Assembly (NCBI RefSeq): GCF_016887565.1
Contig: NZ_CP069396.1
Span: 3,623,001 to 3,687,000, forward strand
Source: Archangium violaceum
GTDB lineage: Bacteria; Myxococcota; Myxococcia; Myxococcales; Myxococcaceae
Direction of reading: 5' to 3'
DNA: 64,000 nucleotides
In this document: one piece after another, positions 43,108-52,182 of the stretch
How the letters are laid out: the number at the start of each line of letters is the position of its first letter
How positions within the stretch are numbered: the stretch's first letter is position 1
Translations under genes and position numbers: made by a program
The notes under the pieces: model-generated
Seen by the model: the letters and a program-made list of their open reading frames with translations, nothing else
Database searches by the model: none
Told to the model about the DNA's origin: nothing

Positions 43108-44274
43108 TCACCGTGAGCGGACGACAATCTCCGTGAGCTCCTCATCCGTGAGGGGCAGGGGGTTGGCCTTCATGCTGCTGGCCGCCTTCGCCCGGGTCAC
43201 GAGCATGGGGACGTCCGCCTCCGTCAGACCGTAGCGCCCCAGTCCTGGAACGCGCAGCGCCTGGCACAGCTCCCTCACCCAGGAGATGCCGTCCTCGGCC
43301 CGAGCCTCCGCTCGCCCGGTGAGCAGGACGGCCACTTCCTGGAAGCGCGGCAGCGCGGGGTGCGCGGGAGCACGGGCCCTCAGCGCGCGCAGGTTGACCT
43401 CCAGCACGGCCGGGAGCAGCGCCGCGCACACCGCGCCATGGGGTGCCTCGAACATGCCTCCCACCGGGGCCGCGAAGCCGTGCACCGCGCCCAGGCCCGA
43501 GTTGGCCAGGCACAGGCCCCCGAAGAGGCTCGCCAGCGCGAGGTCCTCCCGCGTCGCCGGGTCCGTGTCCTCCAACACCGCGCGTCGCAGCGAGCGGGCC
43601 GAGCGGACCATGCCCTCGCGGGCGAGCGCGTCGGAGAGCGGGTTGGCCCGCGCCGAGAGGAAGGGCTCGATGAGCTGGGAGAGCGCGTCCAGCCCGCTGG
43701 CGGCGAGCACCCCGGAGGGCGCACCCGCGAGCAGGTCCGGATCCACGATGGCCAGCCGGGGCAGCATGAGCGGGCTGCGCAGGCTCGCCTTCACCTGGGC
43801 GTCCTTCACCCCCAGCACCGCGTTGCGTGTCACCTCGGAGCCGGTGCCCGCGGTGGTGGGAATGGCGACGAGGGGCAGCGAGGGCTTCGTCAGCGGCAGG
43901 CCCCGGCCCACGACCTCCAGGTAGTCGAGCGGGTCTCCTCCGTTGGCGGCCAGCGCGGCGATGGCCTTGCCCGCGTCCAGCGCGCTGCCTCCGCCGAACG
44001 CCACCACCGCGTCACACCTCTCGGAGACCGCGGTGGCCGTTCCGTCCCGCGCCAGCTCCACGGTGGGCTCACCCTCCACCGCGAAGGTGACGCTGGAGAG
44101 TCCGAGCTGGTCGAGCCCCTGGCGCAGGGGTCCAGCGCGCGTGGGGTCCCTGCCCGTGACCAGCAGCACCCGGGTTCCGCCCAGGGCCTTCACCTCCCGG
44201 GGCACCTCCGCCAGCCGGCCCGCCCCGAAGAGGATGCGCGTGGCGGTGGCGAACTCGAAGCCGCTCAGGCCCAT
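43108..44274 (-). CDS. Iron-containing alcohol dehydrogenase family / maleylacetate reductase-like
   Basis: A 388-aa NAD(P)-dependent group III dehydrogenase. It has FGGGSALDAGKAIA, IPTTAGTGSEVTRNAV, the metal Asp in IVDPDL, and His in AVHGFAAP and EAPHG. One of the four usual metal ligands (His in GLDALxHxIE) is Gln here (GLDALSQLIEPF), a variant I recall in other members, so metal use may differ. It begins one base after the ABM-domain gene and is surely in the same operon. Together they look like a small oxidation/reduction pathway for an aromatic or dicarbonyl compound, which is inference. Confidence 0.88.
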   Translation of the reverse strand: MGLSGFEFATATRILFGAGRLAEVPREVKALGGTRVLLVTGRDPTRAGPLRQGLDQLGLSSVTFAVEGEPTVELARDGTATAVSERCDAVVAFGGGSALDAGKAIAALAANGGDPLDYLEVVGRGLPLTKPSLPLVAIPTTAGTGSEVTRNAVLGVKDAQVKASLRSPLMLPRLAIVDPDLLAGAPSGVLAASGLDALSQLIEPFLSARANPLSDALAREGMVRSARSLRRAVLEDTDPATREDLALASLFGGLCLANSGLGAVHGFAAPVGGMFEAPHGAVCAALLPAVLEVNLRALRARAPAHPALPRFQEVAVLLTGRAEARAEDGISWVRELCQALRVPGLGRYGLTEADVPMLVTRAKAASSMKANPLPLTDEELTEIVVRSR

Positions 44275-44275
44275 G

Positions 44276-44593
44276 TCACCACTCCCCGTCCTCGGGGAAG
44301 CGGTTGACGTACTTCCGGGACGTGCGCGGCTCGGCCATCATGGGCGCCACGGTGTCGCGCCAGGTCAGATAGTGGGCCGTCTCCTTGTGCGCGGCCGGCG
44401 CCTGGGGCGTCTTGTAGACCTCGACGAGCACGAACCGTGTCGGGTCCTCGGTGTCCTGGATGACATCGAAGCGGGCGATGCCCGGCTCCTTCACGCTCGC
44501 ACGCGCATTGGCCAGGGTGGCTTCACGGAAGGCGTCCACGGATTCCGGCTTGACGTGGACGTGGACGTGGACGACCAGCAGGCTGTTGGACAT
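44276..44593 (-). CDS. Antibiotic biosynthesis monooxygenase (ABM) domain protein
   Basis: A 105-aa dimeric alpha/beta-barrel family member ([53 protein letters not shown]). It resembles the quinol monooxygenase/LsrG-type subset. These act on small quinols or autoinducer-like molecules without a bound cofactor. It is the first gene of the set with Fe-ADH, the 72-aa protein and FIST. A (gtccac)-type run near its start encodes alternating His/Val. Confidence 0.88.
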   Translation of the reverse strand: MSNSLLVVHVHVHVKPESVDAFREATLANARASVKEPGIARFDVIQDTEDPTRFVLVEVYKTPQAPAAHKETAHYLTWRDTVAPMMAEPRTSRKYVNRFPEDGEW

Positions 44594-44605
44594 GCGCCGA
44601 GGATA

Positions 44606-45184
44606 CTAGAGAGGCTCCCCTCCGAGGGGGTTCTCCGTCAGCAGCGTGTCGAGCCGGATACGCTCGCCCCGTGGGGTACCCCGTGCGTCCGCATGGGCCG
44701 CGTCCAATACTCCCAGCATCGTGGACAGGGTTGTCTGATCGAGCACACAGTCCGGGGACACCTCGGGCAGCCCGGCTCCCCCGTCGAAGTTCTTCTCGCA
44801 CGCGGAGACGGCCGCCGCGCCCCCCGGTTCCCGGTGGCGGATGGGCACCCCGTGCGAGCGGCACACCAGGGGCCGCCAGGCGTAGATGGCGCAGCGTCCA
44901 TCCGCCTCGAGCGCCGGACAGGCCCCCGGCGGCGCCTGCTCCGCCCGAGACGCCAGCCGGGCGCGCTCCTCCTGGGGCAGGGAGGCGAGGCCCTCGCGGA
45001 TGACGCTGGCCTCGAGCGCGGTGACGGACAGCCGCACCTGACAGCAGGCGGTGCAGCCCGCTCCGCACCGCATGGCGCCGCCGTAGCGTGACTGCACGCG
45101 GTGGAAGAAGGTGTCCACCTTGGTGACCAGCTCCTGGTACCGCTCGCGGATGGCCCGGGCCGCCGCGCTGTCCTGCTCGCTCAT
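44606..45184 (-). CDS. YkgJ-family cysteine cluster protein
   Basis: A 192-aa protein from the ATG at 45184. The Cys cluster MRCGAGCTACCQVRLSVTALE, then CPALEADGRCAIYAWRPLVCRSHGVP and a later Cys pair, is the CxxC(x)nC pattern of UPF0153/YkgJ proteins. These are believed to bind a metal or Fe-S cluster; function unsettled. It ends 12 bp before the ABM gene and could be the head of that operon. Confidence 0.87.
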   Translation of the reverse strand: MSEQDSAAARAIRERYQELVTKVDTFFHRVQSRYGGAMRCGAGCTACCQVRLSVTALEASVIREGLASLPQEERARLASRAEQAPPGACPALEADGRCAIYAWRPLVCRSHGVPIRHREPGGAAAVSACEKNFDGGAGLPEVSPDCVLDQTTLSTMLGVLDAAHADARGTPRGERIRLDTLLTENPLGGEPL

Positions 45185-45327
45185 GGTGTCCCACCGTCGC
45201 ACACGTGTTGCACCCGGGCCAAGGAAGCGCGGGGCCAGAGGGCTCGCCCTCGCGTGACGGCCCGCTCGGTGGGCGGGCCTGCGTTCGACCGGCATCCGGA
45301 CTGCGGCTCTGTTATGCACGGACACGC

Positions 45328-46554
45328 ATGGGGAGACTCTTCTTCACCGCTCTCATCAATCTGGGTGCCTACTTCGTCCTGCGCCGGCTGTGGCCGAGTC
45401 TCCGTGAGGGGTGGCGCCGTCAGGTGTTCCTCGGGCTGGCCGGGCTGTCGCTCCTGGCCTTCGCCCTTCCGCTGGTGCTCGGGTTCGGCGAGCACGGCGT
45501 GCTGCCGGTGGTGGGCATGCCGCTGAAGCTCTTCAGCTCGGGCTGGGTCATCGCGGTGGGGTTGGTGATGCTCCTGGGGTGGCCGCTCGCGCTCCTGCTC
45601 CGGCGGCGTGAGTCGGCCCCCGCGAGCGCGGCTCCCGTGGTCCAGATGACCGAGGGAGGGGCGGTCCTCGTGGCGGCGCCCGACGTCGACATGGAGCGGC
45701 GGAGCCTGCTCGTGGGCGCGGGGCGTGCGTTGCCGCTGTTGGCCGCGGCGACGAGCTCGGCGGGCCTGGTGGCCGGCTCCTCCGGCTTCGTGCTCCGCGA
45801 GCTGGATGTGCGGCTGCGCGGCCTGCCCCCGGCGCTGGACGGCTTCCGGATCGGGCAGATCACCGACGTTCACATCGGCACGTTCATCGACACCCAGTAC
45901 CTGCGCGCCACGGTGGAGGCGATGAACCAGGCGTGGGTGGATCTCCAGGTGATGACGGGAGATCTGATCGATGATCTCTCGCAGCTGGACGAGACGATGG
46001 CCGCGCTCGAGACGTGCCAGGCGCGGCACGGGATGCTCGCCATCCTCGGCAACCACGAGCACTGGCGGGGCCTGCCCGCCGTCCTCGAGGCGTACGCGGC
46101 GAGCGCGCGCCGGGGAAGCCCGGTCCGCCTCCTGGTGGATGAGGCCCACGTGCTCGAGCATGCCGGGCACCGGGTGCGGGTGGTGGGCGTGGACTACCCC
46201 ATCGGGCCGCGCCGCAGCGTGGGCGCGAAGGCGGAGCGCATGAAGCGCTCGGCGGAGGTCGCCTTCCGGGGCATGTCTCCGGACGAGCTGGTGCTCTGCC
46301 TGTCGCACCACCCGGACTTCTTCCCGCTCGCGGTGGAGCGGGGCGCGCGGCTCACGCTCTCCGGCCACACGCATGGCGGGCAGGTGGCGCTGCTGGGCAT
46401 GCCGCTGTTCCGGTTCGCCTTCGACTACATGCTGGGGCGCTACCGGCGCGGGGACGGGCAGCTCTACGTGTCGGGAGGCACGGGGCACTGGCTGCCGTTC
46501 CGGATCGGCGTGCCGGCCGAGGTGACCATCGTCACGCTGCGCGCGGAGGCCTGA
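45328..46554 (+). CDS. Membrane-anchored metallophosphoesterase
   Basis: A 408-aa protein from the ATG at 45328. Three hydrophobic N-terminal segments (LFFTALINLGAYFVL, LFLGLAGLSLLAFALPLVLG-like, SSGWVIAVGLVMLLGWPLAL) precede a second signal-like stretch (ERRSLLVGAGRALPLL). The catalytic domain has ITDVHIG, TGDLIDD, LGNHEHW, LSHHPDFF and GHTHGGQ, all five metal-binding blocks intact. It belongs to the YkuE/YaeI-like group, which act on lipid-linked phosphates such as UDP-diacylglucosamine or on phosphodiesters. It converges on the transglycosylase gene with 8 bp between stops. Confidence 0.92.
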   Translation: MGRLFFTALINLGAYFVLRRLWPSLREGWRRQVFLGLAGLSLLAFALPLVLGFGEHGVLPVVGMPLKLFSSGWVIAVGLVMLLGWPLALLLRRRESAPASAAPVVQMTEGGAVLVAAPDVDMERRSLLVGAGRALPLLAAATSSAGLVAGSSGFVLRELDVRLRGLPPALDGFRIGQITDVHIGTFIDTQYLRATVEAMNQAWVDLQVMTGDLIDDLSQLDETMAALETCQARHGMLAILGNHEHWRGLPAVLEAYAASARRGSPVRLLVDEAHVLEHAGHRVRVVGVDYPIGPRRSVGAKAERMKRSAEVAFRGMSPDELVLCLSHHPDFFPLAVERGARLTLSGHTHGGQVALLGMPLFRFAFDYMLGRYRRGDGQLYVSGGTGHWLPFRIGVPAEVTIVTLRAEA

Positions 46555-46562
46555 GCGCCTCG

Positions 46563-48488
46563 TCAGTCGCTCGTGGGCACGGTGCGGATGGGCGTCTCGT
46601 CGTCGGGGGGCGGCTGCGCTCCGCGCTGGCAGGCGAAGGCGAGCGGCGCGGCGAGTGCCTCCTGATACTCCGCTTCGGAGATGTCGCCTCCCTCGTACAT
46701 GTCCGTGAGGAGATCGCTCACGACCTTCATCCAGGTGTCGGAGAGCGCTCCCCGGGAGCAGTAGCCGTGGTAGCGCACCGGGTTGGGGATGATGGTGGCG
46801 AGGAAGGCCGCCTCGCGGATGCTCAGCTCGCGTGCGTTCTTGTCGAAGTAGTGCCGCGCCGCCTCGCCAATGCCGTAGACGTCGGGGCCCCACTCGATGA
46901 GGTTGAGGTACACCTCGAGCAGCCGCTCCTTCGGCACCGAGGCCTCCAGCCCCAGCGTGAGGAGCGCTTCCTTCACCTTGCGCGCGTACGTCCTCTCCCG
47001 TGACAGGAAGAGGTTCTTCGCCAGCTGCTGGGTGAGCGTGGAGCCCCCGCGCAGCTTGTCGTCCTCGGGCGCCAGCACGATGTTCCGCAGCGACTCGAAG
47101 TCGAAGCCGTGGTGGATCCAGAAGGCCGCGTCCTCGCTGCGCAGCACCGCGCGCACCAGCGGGCGCGGGAGCTCCGCCAGGGGCACGTAGGCGGGATTGG
47201 CCGGGCCGATGCGCAGCTCCCGTCCGCGCCCCTCGGCCGTCAACGGATGGTAGGCGAAGGACTCGCGCACCCAGGCCAGGGGCCCCGTCCTGGCCGCGCG
47301 CTTCAGCTCCGGCGGCAGCTCCAGCTTCGCCTGCACCGCCCAGTCGCGGCGCCGGTACACCGGACCGGAGAGCGCCAGCGAGGCCTGGAACTGGCCCTCC
47401 AGCCGCGCCAGCTCGACGTCGGGAACCAGGGAGGGGGGCAGCGCCGCCAGCGCCTGGGCGAAGGAGAGCGGTTGCAGCTCCGCCCGCAGCCAGAAGCGGG
47501 GCTCTCCCACCCAGGTGGCCTCGCCATGCACCTCGACGCTCGCCTCGCGGCGCTCCCCCATCGTCAGCCGCAGGGACTCGAGCACCACGTCGCGGCCCTT
47601 CACGTTCCAGCGCACGCGGCCCTGGGCGGAGAAGGCGAGGGGACCCACCGGCTCGGCGGCGAGCTGGGGGCTGGACACGGTGAGGCCCGTCATCGCCCCG
47701 GAGAAGGTGAGGCTGGAGGCATCCCCCTGGAGCTCACCCTCCAGCGTGCCCCCTTGCGCGCTCAGGGGAAGCTCGGCGAGCGACAGCAGCGGGCCCGCGG
47801 GCACTCCCCGTACCCGGAGCGTCCCCGAGGGGCCCGACTCCGCGCGCAGGACGCTCAACGCCGCGCTCCCTCCGCCGGGCAGCTCGGCCGTGGCCTCCAG
47901 CCGAGGCTCCTCCTTCGTGCCTTCCACCCGCACCCGGGCCTCGAGCGGACCCCACTCCTTGCGTCCCTGGTGCTCGATGGCCAGGTGCACGTCCTTCAGC
48001 ACCACCTGGGGCAGCTCACGGGACGTGCCCGTGTCCGTGTCCGAGGACGCGGCGGGACGCCGAGCCTTCCGGGCCTCGCGCACCCGTTCCACGAAGGCCC
48101 TCAGCTCCTGCCCCTCGGGACCGGCCTCGACCGCCACACCCGCGAGCTCCACCCGGCTCGCCTCGACGTGGCCCCGGAGCAGGGCCATCCGCCGGAGGCG
48201 GACGGTGACGCGCGAGACGCGCACCACGGGAGGACCCTCGGGCCGCGTCCCCGGAATCTCCACCGGTCCCAGCGACACCGTGCCCGTCCACCCGACGTGG
48301 AACTCGTCACCGATGTGCACCGGGCCCAGCCGGGATTCCAGGGCGGGTTTCACCCGGGCGAGCACCCGGGCACGTGCGTCCTCGCCCTGCAACCATGCAT
48401 ACCCAGCGACCCCGCCACCGGCGAGCAGGAGCGCGAGCAGCGGGAGGACGAGGAGCCCTTTCTTGGAGGAACGGCGCGAGGAGGACAT
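46563..48488 (-). CDS. AsmA-like domain fused to a GT51 peptidoglycan glycosyltransferase
   Basis: A 641-aa protein with one N-terminal membrane anchor (LLVLPLLALLLAGGGVAGYA). Residues about 45-420 are strand-rich, with patterns such as PPVVRVSRVTVRLRRMALLRG and RVELAGVAVEAG typical of AsmA/DUF3971-like lipid-transport folds. The last 200 residues are a GT51 domain: SEDAAFWIHHGFD with the catalytic Glu near residue 451, RGGSTLTQQLAKNLFLS, KVKEALLTLGLE, and YLNLIEWGPDVYGIGEAARH. No transpeptidase domain follows. Glycan-chain polymerisation from lipid II is therefore expected, with an unusual periplasmic N-terminal module. Confidence 0.87.
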   Translation of the reverse strand: MSSSRRSSKKGLLVLPLLALLLAGGGVAGYAWLQGEDARARVLARVKPALESRLGPVHIGDEFHVGWTGTVSLGPVEIPGTRPEGPPVVRVSRVTVRLRRMALLRGHVEASRVELAGVAVEAGPEGQELRAFVERVREARKARRPAASSDTDTGTSRELPQVVLKDVHLAIEHQGRKEWGPLEARVRVEGTKEEPRLEATAELPGGGSAALSVLRAESGPSGTLRVRGVPAGPLLSLAELPLSAQGGTLEGELQGDASSLTFSGAMTGLTVSSPQLAAEPVGPLAFSAQGRVRWNVKGRDVVLESLRLTMGERREASVEVHGEATWVGEPRFWLRAELQPLSFAQALAALPPSLVPDVELARLEGQFQASLALSGPVYRRRDWAVQAKLELPPELKRAARTGPLAWVRESFAYHPLTAEGRGRELRIGPANPAYVPLAELPRPLVRAVLRSEDAAFWIHHGFDFESLRNIVLAPEDDKLRGGSTLTQQLAKNLFLSRERTYARKVKEALLTLGLEASVPKERLLEVYLNLIEWGPDVYGIGEAARHYFDKNARELSIREAAFLATIIPNPVRYHGYCSRGALSDTWMKVVSDLLTDMYEGGDISEAEYQEALAAPLAFACQRGAQPPPDDETPIRTVPTSD

Positions 48489-48542
48489 GGGGCTCGCGCC
48501 TCCCTATCGGCAGGAGGCGCGAGGTTCAAGCGTGGTGAGCGG

Positions 48543-50840
48543 TCAGCGGGTCGCGCAGTATCCGAAACTGGTGCTGGCGCCCGCGCCCAGCTGCCCGTTC
48601 CAGTCCTGGCCCACGAAGGTGGTCTGGTTTCCGGAGGGCGTGGCCGTGGCGTTCCACACGTGCGTGAGGTTGCCTCCCACGCTCATCGTGGCCCGCCAGG
48701 TGATCGTGTCCGAACCGGGGTTGGTCACCTTGACGTTGGTGCAGTAGCCGCTCCCCCAGTCATCCATGGGGACCATGGTCACCTTCACGTTGCCAGAGGC
48801 CGCCGGGTCGGTCGTGCCACCACCGCCGCCGCCATTGCCCGGGGTGCCGCCACCTCCCGGCTTCGTCCCCGGCTCCGCCAGGCGCTCGGTGAAGCGCGGC
48901 AGCTGCGTCAGCGAGACGAGCAGCTCCGGAATGCTCTGCCCCCCCTCGCGGAAGCGCTCGGTGAGCTGACGGGCCACGCAGGACTCGTCATCCCCAGAGC
49001 TGCCGTAGGCGAAGCGCAGCCACTGCATCGAGAAGCAGGACTGCACGTCCGCGCTGGCGCCCAGCTTCTGTTGCAGCTCCTCCACGCCGTTGAAGGTGCC
49101 GTCGGTGTCGGGCGTGGGCGCGGACCACACCGCGCCCGTCGCATCCACCGGGGTCTGCCCGTCCGGCAGCTTCGGCTGGTAGCGGCCGACACTGTCGAAC
49201 TGTTCGAAGCCGAAGCCGATGGGGTCCATCAGCTTGTGGCACGAGGCACAGGCCGCGTTGGTCGAGTGCTCCTGGAAGCGCTGGCGGTTGGTCGACTCGG
49301 GGTCCACCGGGGACAGCTGCACGTTGAGGCCCGGGGGAGGCGGCGGGAGCGGCTGGCACAGCATGCGCTCACGCACCAGCTTTCCGCGCAGCACGGGCGA
49401 GGACGTCTGCGGCGTGGCATGGCTGGCCAGGATGCTCCCATGGGTGAGGATGCCCTTGCGGCCCGTGCCGGACAGGTCCCACATGCGCAGGCCGGTGGCG
49501 GTGGTCGCCGAGGAGCTCACCTGTCCCGACAGGCCGTAGAAGGACACCAGCGTGTCCGTGGCGAACGTGTAGTCGGCCGTGAAGAGCTCGGGCAGCCGAC
49601 CGGAGCCCCTGCGGACGACATGGTCGAAGAGCTCCGTCGTCTCGGTCTTCATCGCCGTGCGGATGTCGGAGGTGAAGCTCTCGAAGGCCACGGCGTCCTT
49701 CTGCGCCTGGTCGAGCTTGCCCAGGTCCAGCCACTGGCTCACGAAGTGGTCGAGCATGAGGCGGCTCCGGGGCGACGCCAGCATGCGGCGCGCCTCGGCG
49801 GAGATCTGCTCCGGCGTGTGCAGGGTCCCCGCGCGCGCCTTGGCCAGCAGCGTCTCGTCCGGCATCGAGCCCCAATAGAGGTACGACAGCTCCGAGGCCA
49901 CCTCGTAGTCCGTCAGCACGTACCGCCCGCTGCTGGTGTACTGCCCCAGCTCCGAGCGGTAGAGGAAGTGGGGGGACTGGAGCATGGCGGCGATGACGGC
50001 CTCGATGCCCTCGGTGTAGCCGTCCTCCGATGCCACGCTCGTGTAGAGCGACTGGTAGCGGCTGCGCTCCCCGTCCGTCAGCGGGCGGCGGAAGGCGCGC
50101 TCGCCGAACTTCTGGATGAACTGCTGCGCGCACGTCTCTCCCGGCTCGCAGGTGACGTGCTGGGCCAGGTTGGCCACGGCCGCCTCGGCGGCCTGCTCGG
50201 AGGTGCTGAGCAGCTTGTCCGTCAGCAGCGTGCCCACCGCGCGCGCGTCCGAGTTGTTGTCGAAGCCGTGCACGACTTCTTCCGCGGGCAGGGACTCTCC
50301 CCACTGGGAGTCCAGGTAGAGCAGGTCGCGCAGGGTGTTGTCGTACTCGAAGCGGGTGAGCATGCGCAGCCGGCGCCGGGCCGCGGGATCGATGGCGCCC
50401 GGGGTGCACGCCACCACGGCGGTGGCCTCGCAGGCCCCGGCGACACCGTTGATGCGGTCCGCGAAGGCCTGGAGGTCCGTGTAGCGGTTGGTGCCCTGGG
50501 CCACGAGCGTGCCGCCGCCGTGGCCCTTCGGGTGAGTGCCCGAGGGCTTCATCACCAGCAGGGGCGCGCCCGCGCTCGTGTCACGCGCCAGCCCCCGCAC
50601 CGTCATGAAGTTGGCCTCCACCGCGCCCTCCTCGTTGGGGGGCAGCAGCACCAGGCGCGTCCCGGCCGCCAGTCCGTCGGACTTGTGGCAGGCGATGCAC
50701 TGCGTGGACAGCACCGGCTCCCAGAGCTTGGTGCGGAAGAACTCCAGGTCGTCGGGGCAGCCGTCCTGCTTGGTGCAGGCGGAGAGGGAAGCGGAGAGAA
50801 GAAGAGCGCCAAGGGCAGAGAGGTGCCGGGACGTGAGCAC
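48543..50840 (-). CDS. DUF1592-type (planctomycete cytochrome C-like) lipoprotein with C-terminal CBM2
   Basis: A 765-aa protein starting at GTG 50840 with AGGAGG upstream, opening onto a lipoprotein signal (lipobox LSAC, Cys22). Domains in order: a CxxCH segment (CIACH, 48-52), DUF1587 (RRLRMLTRFEYDNTLRDLL), DUF1595 (AFRRPLTDGERSRYQSLY), DUF1592 (SPHFLYRSELG and LTDYEVASELSYLYWGSMPD), DUF1588 (GRKGILTHGSILASHA, then CASCHKLMDP), and DUF1585 (SFSMQWLRFAYG-like). A Gly/Pro linker leads to a carbohydrate-binding module of the CBM2 type (WGSGYCTNVKVTNPG, LTHVWNATA, GASTSFGYCA). The two CxxCH sites suggest haem. It is followed by the DUF1552 partner's operon. Confidence 0.86.
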   Translation of the reverse strand: MLTSRHLSALGALLLSASLSACTKQDGCPDDLEFFRTKLWEPVLSTQCIACHKSDGLAAGTRLVLLPPNEEGAVEANFMTVRGLARDTSAGAPLLVMKPSGTHPKGHGGGTLVAQGTNRYTDLQAFADRINGVAGACEATAVVACTPGAIDPAARRRLRMLTRFEYDNTLRDLLYLDSQWGESLPAEEVVHGFDNNSDARAVGTLLTDKLLSTSEQAAEAAVANLAQHVTCEPGETCAQQFIQKFGERAFRRPLTDGERSRYQSLYTSVASEDGYTEGIEAVIAAMLQSPHFLYRSELGQYTSSGRYVLTDYEVASELSYLYWGSMPDETLLAKARAGTLHTPEQISAEARRMLASPRSRLMLDHFVSQWLDLGKLDQAQKDAVAFESFTSDIRTAMKTETTELFDHVVRRGSGRLPELFTADYTFATDTLVSFYGLSGQVSSSATTATGLRMWDLSGTGRKGILTHGSILASHATPQTSSPVLRGKLVRERMLCQPLPPPPPGLNVQLSPVDPESTNRQRFQEHSTNAACASCHKLMDPIGFGFEQFDSVGRYQPKLPDGQTPVDATGAVWSAPTPDTDGTFNGVEELQQKLGASADVQSCFSMQWLRFAYGSSGDDESCVARQLTERFREGGQSIPELLVSLTQLPRFTERLAEPGTKPGGGGTPGNGGGGGGTTDPAASGNVKVTMVPMDDWGSGYCTNVKVTNPGSDTITWRATMSVGGNLTHVWNATATPSGNQTTFVGQDWNGQLGAGASTSFGYCATR

Positions 50841-50889
50841 GGGGCCTGCCTCCTCATCGTGAAGGTGGACGGTCAGGTGGGGGGCGGGG

Positions 50890-52182
50890 TCAGACGAGCC
50901 CGGAGAGCGGGCCACTGGCCTTGGTGACGTCGCCGAAGGTGTCGATGGTGACACCCAGGGCATGGCAGACCGAGGTGAGCAGCTTCTGGTGCGGTGCTCC
51001 GCTGAAACGCAGGTAGCGCCCGAAGCGGAAGTAGCTGTTGGAGCCCCCGGCCAGGACGAAGGGCACGGAGCGGCAGGTGTGCAGACGGCTGTCGCCGAGC
51101 TCCTTGGCCCAGAGCACCAGGGTGGAGTCGAGCAGGGTGCCGCCCGTCTCCAGGTCCGGGTGGGCCTGGAGGGCGTCGAGCAGATAGGCGAACTGCTCGG
51201 CGAACCAGCGCTCGCACTTGACGAAGTTCGCCACCCCCGAGGTGTTGGAGTCGTCCTTGTGGGACAGCTCGTGGTGGGCCTCGCCCATCCCCATCCAGTT
51301 GAACACCTGGGGGGCGATGGTGTGGGCCCACTGGAGGGAGGCCACGCGCGTCATGCCGCAGCCCAGCGCGCTCACCATCAAATCGATCTGGGCCTTGCCC
51401 ACCGCGGGGAAGTTCCCGTTGGCCATGGCGTCGATGGGGGCCGGAGCGGTGGCCGAGGGGCACCCGGGCAGCGCCACGGGCTCGGTCAGCCCGCGCTCCG
51501 TCTGGCGCAGCGCCTCGAGGTGTTGATCGAGCTTCTGCTTCTCCTGCGCGCCCACGCGCTGGGACAGGTCGTTCATCTCACCGCGCACCAGGTCCAGGAT
51601 GCTCTTGCGGCGGCGCAGCAGCTTGTCGGTGGTGGTCGTGTTACCGCCGAGCGCGCCGAAGAGGCGCTGGAAGGCGTTGCGCGGACTGTCCTCGGGCGAG
51701 GCGAAGACGCCGGGGGCCGAGTACGACATGCGCGTGGAGCGCGCCGCACCCCAGGCGCTCGTCTGCACGCCGAACTCCAGGGACTGGAAGCGCGAGCCCT
51801 GGCCGATCTTGCTCGCGACGTACTGGTCGACGGAGAGACCTCCGGAGGGACTGCCCGCCGTGCCGCCGCCGGTGAGCATGTTGGACATGCCCGCCTCGTG
51901 GTTGTCCACCTCCACGAAGTCGATGCCCTCGCAGATGAGCAGCTTGGACTGGTGGCGCGCGAGCGGCTCCAGGATGCTGCCCGCGGGGAAGGAGAACTCC
52001 GTCTCCGTTCCGCTGGGGCGCCAGTGGTTGTGCACCGTCCCATTGGGCGAGAAGAAGACGATGAGCCGCTTTGCCTGCTGAGCCGCGGCACGGGCTTCTC
52101 CGCTGAGTAGCCCCAACAGCGGGCTGGCCAGGAGCGAGGCTCCCAGGCCCGCGGTGAACTGTCTTCGCCCGATCCGAATCAT
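50890..52182 (-). CDS. DUF1552 family secreted protein (Tat substrate)
   Basis: A 430-aa protein from the ATG at 52182 with a twin-arginine signal (GRRQFTAGLGASLLASPLLG, cleavage near ARA-A). The body follows the DUF1552 pattern: KRLIVFFSPNGTVHNHWRP, ICEGIDFVEVDNHEAGMSNM, TGGGTAGSPSGGLSVDQYVA, SMEFGVQ-like RFQSLEFGVQTS, and an alkaline-phosphatase-like end (STLVLWAKELGDSRLHTCRS). DUF1552 genes are regularly paired with DUF1592 genes in planctomycetes and myxobacteria; function unknown. It is the first gene of the pair. Confidence 0.9.
   Translation of the reverse strand: MIRIGRRQFTAGLGASLLASPLLGLLSGEARAAAQQAKRLIVFFSPNGTVHNHWRPSGTETEFSFPAGSILEPLARHQSKLLICEGIDFVEVDNHEAGMSNMLTGGGTAGSPSGGLSVDQYVASKIGQGSRFQSLEFGVQTSAWGAARSTRMSYSAPGVFASPEDSPRNAFQRLFGALGGNTTTTDKLLRRRKSILDLVRGEMNDLSQRVGAQEKQKLDQHLEALRQTERGLTEPVALPGCPSATAPAPIDAMANGNFPAVGKAQIDLMVSALGCGMTRVASLQWAHTIAPQVFNWMGMGEAHHELSHKDDSNTSGVANFVKCERWFAEQFAYLLDALQAHPDLETGGTLLDSTLVLWAKELGDSRLHTCRSVPFVLAGGSNSYFRFGRYLRFSGAPHQKLLTSVCHALGVTIDTFGDVTKASGPLSGLV

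Noticed and set aside
44520-44590. Short (gtccac)n-like repeat near the ABM gene start
   Set aside because: It encodes the alternating Val/His strand VVHVHVHV, typical for this family's first beta-strand; a separate repeat element is not needed.
47109-50927. 1272-codon open frame on the plus strand
   Set aside because: It spans the antisense of two clear genes (GT51 fusion and DUF1592 protein) and their intergenic gap, with Arg/Gly/His-rich low-complexity sequence and no motifs.
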